Assembly: GCA_035048495.1 (NCBI GenBank)
Contig: CM068545.1
Coordinates: 41,534,450 to 41,598,449, forward strand
Reading direction: 5' to 3'
Source of the DNA: Euptelea pleiosperma
Lineage: Eukaryota; Streptophyta; Magnoliopsida; Ranunculales; Eupteleaceae
Length of the DNA: 64,000 nt
The position numbers and the translations under genes were made by a program. Each line of letters opens with the position of its first letter. Positions within the stretch are counted from its first letter, which is position 1. The notes under the pieces were generated by a model, which did not search any database, had not been told where the DNA came from, and saw only the letters and a list, made by a program, of their open reading frames with translations. This document shows, in pieces, positions 57,201 to 64,000 of this stretch.

Positions 57201-59980
57201 AGCACAAATCTGCGATAGGTTGGACTATAGATGATATTCGAGGCATAGACCCCTCGGTGTGCCAACATCACATCTACCTCGAGGATGAATCCAAAACCTC
57301 TCGTGAACACCAGAGGAGGTTGAACCCCGTCTTGAAGGATGTAGTCCGGGACGAGGTCCTTAAACTGTTAGATGCGGGTATCATTTACCCCATCTCCGAT
57401 AGCAAATGGGTGAGTCCTATTCATGTCGTCCCTAAAAAGGCAGGATTCACAGTTGTGCAAAATGAGAACAAGGAAATGGTCACCCAGCGCCTGAAGAAAG
57501 GGTGGAGAGTCTGCATCGATTACCGATGACTCAACACCAACACTAGGAAGGACCATTTTCCTTTACCCTTCATAGACCAAATGTTGGAGAGACTAGCAGG
57601 TCACTCCTATTACTGCTTCCTCGATGGTTACTCAGGGTATAATCAAATACCCATCGCCCCTGAGGATCATGAGAAGACAACTTTCACCTGTCCCTTTGGC
57701 ACTTTTGCCTACAAGCGCATGCCCTTTGGCCTCTGCAATGCACCCGCGACCTTTCAGAGGTGTATGATGAGCATATTTTCTGACATGGTGGAAAAATTCC
57801 TCGAAGTCTTTATGGACGACTTCTCAGTTTTTGGGTCATCCTTTGATGACTGTCTGAACCATCTAGGGCTTGTACTTCACCGCTGTCAGGACAAGCGACT
57901 TGTCCTCAATTGGGAGAAATGCCACTTCATGGTGAAGAAGGGCATTGTTCTGGGACATGTCATTTCCCATCAGGGCATTGAGGTCGACAAAGCTAAAATC
58001 GATATCATCTCGACCTTGCCCATTCCTAAGTCCGTGCGTGACATCCGATCCTTTTTGGGACACGGAGGATTCTATAGGCGATTCATCAAGGACTTCTCTC
58101 AAATCGCTCGACCTCTGTCCCATCTTCTGGCTAAAGACAGTCCTTTCGACTTTAATGCTGACTGTGTCAAGGCATTTGAGCGTCTCAAATCTGAGCTCAC
58201 TACTGCGCCCATTATCCGTCCCCCGGACTGGACTCTACCTTTTGAGGTAATGTGCGATGCTTCTGACTACGCATTAGGCGCCGTTCTAGGGCAGAGAGTT
58301 GACAAAAGGTCACACGTGATCTACTACGCGAGCAAAACTCTTAACTCTGCCCAAATGAATTACTCTACCACTGAGAAAGAACTCCTGGCGGTAGTCTTCG
58401 CCCTTGATAAATTCCGTCAGTACCTCTTAGCCACTAAGGTGGTAGTGTACACTGATCATGCAGCCCTTCGTTATCTCATGTCGAAAAAGGAAACCAAGCC
58501 TCGATTAATTCGATGGATTCTCTTACTGCAGGAATTCGACCTCGAGATTAAGGATAAGAAAGGAACTGAGAATATAGTGGCTGATCACTTGTCTAGACTG
58601 ACTTTAGAGTCATCCTTCGACACCTAGCCCATCCCTGAAACCTTTCCAGACGAACAACTGTTCGCCATCTCTGTTAATCCTTGGTATGCTGACATTGTCA
58701 ACTACCTTGTCACCGAAGAAATGCCTTCACACTGGTCAAAACAGGACAAAAGCCAATTCCTAGCACGAGTTAAGTACTACTCTTGGGATGACCCTTATTT
58801 GTATAAATACTGTCCTGACCAAATCATTCGTCTCTGTGTCCCTGAGTCGGACCAACTCAATATCTTGTCCTCGTGTCATGACCAACCTTGTGGTGGTCAT
58901 TTCAGTACTAAGAAAACTGCAGAAAAAGTTCTGCAATGCGGATTCTACTGGCCCACATTATTTAAAGATGCCCACATCTACAGCAAAACCTGTCCTAATT
59001 GCCAGCATCTAGGCCGCATCTCCCAGAGGAACATGATGCCCCTAACTCCCATCCAGGTCGATGAGATATTTGACACCTGGGGCATCGACTTCATGGGCCC
59101 CTTTCCAGTTTCCTATGGTTTTGAGTACATTCTCCTTGCGGTAGACTATGTATCCAAATGGATAGAAGCCATTCCCACCAAGACCAATGACCACAAAGTG
59201 GTGGTCAAATTCTTAAAAGAGTTCATCTTCGCTCGATTCGGTGCCCCTAAGGCCATCATTAGTGATGGGGGCACCCATTTCTGCAATAAGATATTCGAGA
59301 ACTTAATGCAGAAGTATGGGGTAACCCACAAGGTTGCCCTAGCTTATCATCCGCAAACTAGTGGTCAAGTAGAGGTTTCTAATCGTCAGATCAAGCAGAT
59401 CTTGGAGAAGACAGTCAATACCACACGTAAAGACTGGTCTACTCGTCTCACTGATGCTTTATGGGCATACAGAACCGCCTACAAGACCCCACTCAATATG
59501 TCTCCCTATCGTCTCGTCTTTGGGAAACCTTGTCATCTACCGGTAGAGATTGAACATCGTGCCCTATGGGCCATTAAGAAACTCAACTTCGACCTCGAAT
59601 CTGCAGGGGAGGAGAGAAAACTTCAAATGAATGAGTTAGAAGAACTCAGAAATGATGCCTACAACTTGTCGAAGAATTACAAAGCCAAAATGAAGTGGAT
59701 ACATGACAAGAGCATCCTCAGGAAAGAGTTCCATCCAGGACAGAAGGTCCTTCTTTATAATTCCCGTCTTTATCTCTTCCCTGGGAAATTGAAATCTAGG
59801 TGGACCGGTCCTTATACGGTCACAGCAGTCACACCCTTTGGGGCAATCACTATTGAGGATCCCAAGGATCACTCCTCATTCCAGGTAAATGGCCAGCGTC
59901 TTAAACAGTTCCATGAACTTGACGTATTATTCATTCAGACTTTTGAGATCGATCTCATCGATCCTGTCTATGTCGACTGA
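54224..59980 (+). pseudogene. gag-pol: Athila copy 3 gag-pol, two premature stops
   Basis: One continuous frame of about 1918 codons from ATG 54224 to TGA 59980 is broken by TGA at 57527-57529 (CGA in copy 2) and TAG at 58625-58627 (CAG in copies 1 and 2). Both are C-to-T changes. Domains: gag capsid (54480-54980), zinc knuckle (C at 55184, then C, H, C), protease DLGAS (Asp 56429-56431), RT with FMDD (57809-57820), RNase H (58253-58580), integrase (58870-59850). Unlike copy 2, gag reads through into the protease without a stop. It is three glutamines shorter than copy 2 in a Gln run near 55727. It could yield gag, protease and a truncated RT at most. Confidence 0.95.
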
Positions 59981-61899
59981 TGATCCACTCAGTCTCCTGT
60001 GCTCCAACTTGGTTGGGGGTGCCTGTCACCCCCGTCATGTCTGGCTGAAGACGTAAAACTTAGCACTTTCGGAAAGGCAATTCCGGTATTCCTAGAGTAC
60101 ATGAGTCTCATGCATTTGTTATTACTGTTATATCTCTGGAAATGCAGGTACATTCATTCTTCCGATCATCAGGTACCACACACTGTCGAGTTTCTGCCGA
60201 CTTGGTAACATCCTTCCTGAATCTCTGCATCATCATCATTGATTTGTTATCATTTTATGTCCCGGTCATGAGCACCGAGGACGGTGCTGTATTTTGGTTG
60301 GGGGTGGGTATTTACCAAAACTCATGTCTTCATTTTGAAAAAAAAAAAAAAAAAAAAATGTTGTTTTTGGGGTGATTTCCGATATTCTCCAAAAGTTTTC
60401 TAGAATTTCAAAAATGTGTCAAATACCCTGACTTTGATTAGCTAAAAACCTCCGTTAAGTCAGTATTGAGGATGTCAATTTTTGTTTAAGGTTAGCTTTG
60501 AGTCAAGTCAAGCGTGGCTACAGCAGTTTTGAAAACTTAGAAAAACTCAGATTCGGCACAATTGTACACTATCAACATCAGAGTCATCCTAAGTTTGGAA
60601 ATTCTAGAGATCCTATGAGAAGAATTGTGGAGACCTAACCCAGTGAGCTTTCGAGCCTTTAATCAATTCAGAGGAGTATACAATAATTCTGAGTCACAAG
60701 ATGACTCACTATTCTTCATGCCCGCAATATTCGTTGAGAGATCTCATTCTCTTTTGCTTCGATCATAAAACTCGGAACGACATCAACATTGGATTACTAC
60801 GACAGAACTTTCTCTATATCCAGTCAAGACAGTATACATGATAGTGCAAACCCTAGAAAATGATTTAGGCCATTTTTTTTCTGAACCATTCAGCCTTTTT
60901 ACTCACCTGAATTATACTTCACTAGAAACCCCTTGAGCCGTTCTATAAAAGCCTTTTATTTGCAAACCCATCAACCTAAAATCCAGTCCAGCTACGAAAC
61001 ATGACTGGCTACCCTTATTTTGAGATGGACAAAAGAATAACTGATGTGGGTGTACCGTGAAAAAGAAAAGTAAAGAAGAAGAATCAAAAGGAAAAGAAAG
61101 TGGTTCAAGCCAAAAACAAAATATAGAAAGAAAGTATGAAGAAGAGCTGAAAAGAAATTGAGCAGTCTCAGAAATATCAAGAAAAAGAGAAAAATACGAA
61201 AAAAGGAAAAAGAACCAGATAATGGTGTTACGTCGCAGGAAAAATTCAAGAAAATGGCAATATCCTCTCAAGATCTTTGAAATCCTGTATTCCTTTATCT
61301 CTCTACACCTGACCTAAGCCTCATTACAACCCAGGAAAGTCCTACTTGATTCTAGGATAGCACGATCATAAAATGTGTAGATTGGAGAAAGAGAAGCTAT
61401 AGAGTTTGATCTGACGTTCCCGAGTGAAGTGGTATTCCAATCATGAGATCTTCTTCTGTTAAAGATGTCCTTCCTTCGAATAAAACATATGTGAGATCTT
61501 TTGGCCTCTTTTAAATACATCTCCTCACATATAAATTGAGAGAAAAGAAGAAAACCCTTCTTGTGTGATTCTATTCTGAGTGCTAAACATGTGAGATTTG
61601 AGGTCGAGGCAGAAAAACTTAGAGGTGATCTGGAAATCTTTACTGTCGGATGATGAGAATGTTGAGCACACACACACGCAGAGTTTGACTATTCTGGGTC
61701 ATGATTATCAGTCTGTAGTCTTGCCAAAACTTTCAAACTCTTCGCTAGCATGTAACTGCTTTTGCATCCATTCAATAATTTGACGAACGGTGTTTTCCCG
61801 GAGCTAATATGAAAAAGTGTGCAGCATGTGCAGAGCCCTTTTAAGCTCATTTACTTCGTACTAATTGCCAAGGATTGGCAATATGCTGGTTGGGGGTTG
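59981..61899 (+). other. Athila copy 3 3' non-coding region
   Basis: 1919 bases equivalent to 2028-3982. The GGGGGTG hairpin lies at 60016-60034, the A run at 60338-60358, the ATTGCCAA hairpin at 61864-61882, and the polypurine tract at 61888-61899. No coding frame is supported. Confidence 0.8.
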
Positions 61900-62329
61900 T
61901 GATATTCGCTCAAAAGTGCTTATTTTAAGCAATTATCCTTTTAGCGTTATTGCATTCTCCTACGTAAAATACTCTATTTACCTACTTTTCTACGTAAGAG
62001 TCTCTTCTGTTGCGTAGAACACACTTTTCTGGACGAAATGGTATATTTGCATGCATTAAACACATTTTCGGAAGTCTAGATATAAAGCCGTTCTGATTAA
62101 GTCTCATTACGCGCTTCTTTTATCGCAGGAAACCCGATTGGAGAATTTTAAGGATTATGGGCCCACAACTGACTGCCAAAGCCTTTGATCAAAGCATAAA
62201 GAGCCAATGGACTTAGACAAGAAGAAGTAGGCTGAAGACAGGAAGAGCCAGAGAATCGAAAAAGCCTGAGAGAAAATCAAGAGAAAAGAAGAGACTAAGG
62301 ACATTAAAGCTTATCAACTAACATAAGAT

Positions 62330-62393
62330 GAGGACTCACGCAGTTGGTAAAGCATGCAGAAGACCAAGTCAAAGACCAGGGTTCAAGACCCTC
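62330..62393 (+). other. tRNA-like segment in the copy 3 LTR
   Basis: An A-box-like CGCAGTTGGTAAAGCATG (62339-62356) and a B-box-like GGGTTCAAGACCC (62379-62391) occur in tRNA order. The T-arm can pair AGGG with CCCT around the 7-base loop TTCAAGA. The acceptor stem is not convincing. Confidence 0.58.
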
Positions 62394-63110
62394 TATTAGC
62401 ATTTCTCCTTTATTTTGTAATATTTTCTCTCTCCTCTCTCTAAAACCCTGAGTTCCACATCTTGTGGTCATCCTTCGCTCACCACGTGCCCTCATCATCA
62501 TCATCTGAGCCATACGATCATCTGTCCGACCGTCGGATAATTCAGATTATCTGCCCAATCATCCGCTCACCATCCGATCGCCACTAGATCTCCATCATCT
62601 CCATTCATATCCATTAGATTCTCCTAACCATCCGATCTTCTCCTCCCTCACCGTCACCCCATCCCATGACTTACCTCAGCCAATCATCACCATCCATTCC
62701 TCATCATTCGACAATTGCCACGTGATCTCCTTCTCATCCAATGGCCAACAAGATTGCGGCTCTATAGATGGCAATAGGGAAAATGATTTCTCAAACATCT
62801 TCTTTTGAAAATGGAAAATATCTTTTGGTTAAATTGTTCTTTTATGGTAAGAGAAAATTGGAAAGAAAAGATTATGAATGCCTTTTAGAAAACCTTGATT
62901 TTTTAGAAAGCATAACTAATACGAACATAGGTTTTAAAATAGAAAGGGCATGTGTTGTTTTCAATATAGAAGGAAAATTTTTTTTGGAATGCCAATAGGG
63001 TTGGAGGGATTGGAAAGCATTAGAGAAAAAGAAAGGAAAGAGAGAAGAGTGTTTTGGGCCATTAGATTTGATCATATTAGAGAGAATGGCTTGGGAAAGA
63101 TGGGGAGATG

Positions 63111-63118
63111 TATAAAAA
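63111..63118 (+). promoter_or_regulatory. TATA box of the copy 3 LTR
   Basis: TATAAAAA lies in a purine-rich context about 1.2 kb into the LTR, followed by CT-rich leader-like DNA, the same arrangement as copy 1. Confidence 0.65.
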
Positions 63119-63505
63119 CTAAAACCCAAGCCGTTCTCACCCCCTCTCAACTCACTTTCTAATTTTTTTACCCCAAGCCGTTAGCCACTTCTTCTCCTCC
63201 AGTTTCTCACTCTCCCCACGCCTGGTTCATTCTTCCCTCCTTGTTTTCCTTCTTCCGGATCTTCAAAAACTTAAGCCGCCCCACGTTTTTGGAACAAGGA
63301 GAGCTCTTCTCCTTGCTGCCATTAACACACTGCACTTACCTCTAGTGCAAAACGGAAACACCTCCCTCTTCTTTTCAGTCTCTCCGCCTAGAACCTCTCC
63401 GGAAACGGACACACCTGCTGGTATCTCTCCTTCAGTGCACACGAACTACACTTCACCTTGAAAGAAAAAAAAAAAAAAAAAAAAAAAATTTTTTTTTTAA
63501 GATCA

Positions 63506-63530
63506 CCGGAGTTGCAGGTTGCAACTCCGG
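63506..63530 (+). repeat. CCGGAGTTGCA palindrome in the copy 3 LTR
   Basis: Arms CCGGAGTTGCA and TGCAACTCCGG with a short centre, the same element as at 5536. A 26-bp version with inner CAG/CTG lies at 63682-63707. There are thus two per LTR. Confidence 0.92.
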
Positions 63531-64000
63531 CGACCTCCATTAACGCCGGCACATCTCCTGTGCTCTTCATCCACGCGCCAGCAGGAGGTCGTCCATTGCT
63601 GCCACCAACCTTTCCTCTCCCACCTTGCTGCTCAAAAACGGCAAGGCTGCACCACGGTGTAGCCGGAGTGAACTTTCATCACCGGAGTTGCAGACCTGCA
63701 ACTCCGGTCGGCCTCTCCTTCTCCCTTCTCTCGGACGTTCTCTATTGGAGAACGACAGCTGCCCAGCACCTCCCTCAACTCCCACATCTTCATCTTCCCT
63801 TCAAGAACTGAACTAGGTGAGATAAAAAAAAAGAAAAACAGAAAAAGAGAAGAAAAGAAGAGAAGGAGGGAAGAAACCGTTAGGTTCCTCCCCTTTGGAC
63901 TCCATTGCCGCCCTGCCCAAACCGTTGGCCTGAAACCTTTTGGGTTCGCCTGAACCTCTGCCCAACTGCACCGCCTCCTCCTTCTCCACTACCGTTACCG

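Larger units (their letters stand above)
52747..64000 (+). mobile_element. Athila-lineage retrotransposon, copy 3, 5' deleted, runs past window end
   Basis: It starts with 107 bases of LTR (52747-52853) joined directly to the leader, then gag-pol, 3' region and a 3' LTR from 61900 that is cut by the window end. The insertion lies in Tat B RT/RNase H coding sequence. The left flank is GCATG (52742-52746); the matching TSD would be beyond 64000. With no U5, R or primer site it cannot replicate on its own. Confidence 0.93.
61900..64000 (+). repeat. 3' LTR of Athila copy 3, cut by window end
   Basis: It begins TGATATTCGCTC. The first ~470 bases follow copy 1, including the tRNA-like segment (62330-62393). 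The middle is different from every other LTR here. A TATA box TATAAAAA is at 63111-63118. Palindromes lie at 63506-63530 and 63682-63707, the first right after an A/T homopolymer tract. About 0.5-1 kb should lie beyond the window. Confidence 0.92.

Noticed and set aside
62768..62998. 76-codon lysine-rich frame in the copy 3 LTR
   Set aside because: Short, AT-rich, inside U3, with no counterpart in other LTRs and no recognisable domain.

Overview
This window looks like repeat-dense, probably heterochromatic nuclear DNA of a flowering plant. It holds Ty3/gypsy LTR retrotransposons of the plant-specific Athila and Tat lineages, their LTR remnants, and one non-autonomous CACTA DNA transposon. I found no convincing host gene. 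The species cannot be named from the sequence.

Layout. 1-6568: 3' part of an Athila element (copy 1, +) ending in a 2.6 kb LTR, apparently inserted in an older LTR of the same family whose remainder is 6569-7917. 8120-12991: a 4.87 kb CACTA element with TTA target-site duplications (TSDs) and an internal ~180 bp tandem satellite. 12992-14211: unassigned. 14212-28387: Tat element A (-), decayed. Its 3' LTR is split by an Athila-family solo LTR (15503-18471, TSD TGGCG). It carries an intron-containing extra ORF on the opposite strand (aORF, 19174-21630), then broken pol and gag and a primer binding site. 28388-32341 and 50684-52746: Tat element B (-), fused to A at A's primer binding site, with a ~1.9 kb AT-rich insertion in its aORF.

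The B integrase gene is cut by a solo Athila-type LTR (32342-34921 plus 50527-50683, + strand, TSD CTTGG). That LTR is itself cut by a 15.6 kb structurally complete Athila element (copy 2, -, 34922-50521, TSD ATGTC). Copy 2 has near-identical LTRs and a gag-pol frame with a single stop codon. Element B is interrupted again at 52746/52747 by Athila copy 3 (+, 52747 to the window end). Copy 3 has lost nearly all of its 5' LTR and its primer binding site, and has two stop codons in gag-pol.

How it fits together. The Athila copies share one plan: ~3 kb LTR, tRNA-Asp-type primer site, leader with a possible 117-nt exon, one fused gag-pol frame (gag, zinc knuckle, protease, RT, RNase H, integrase with GPY/F motif), a ~1.95 kb non-coding 3' region without env, and a G-rich polypurine tract. 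The LTRs share their two ends but differ in the middle. They carry recurrent palindromes, promoter-proximal hairpins and tRNA-like segments, which are the least explained features of the window. TSDs and interruptions give a relative order: Tat B, then the solo LTR, then Athila copy 2. The times of copy 3, the CACTA element and the solo LTR in Tat A relative to these are not fixed.
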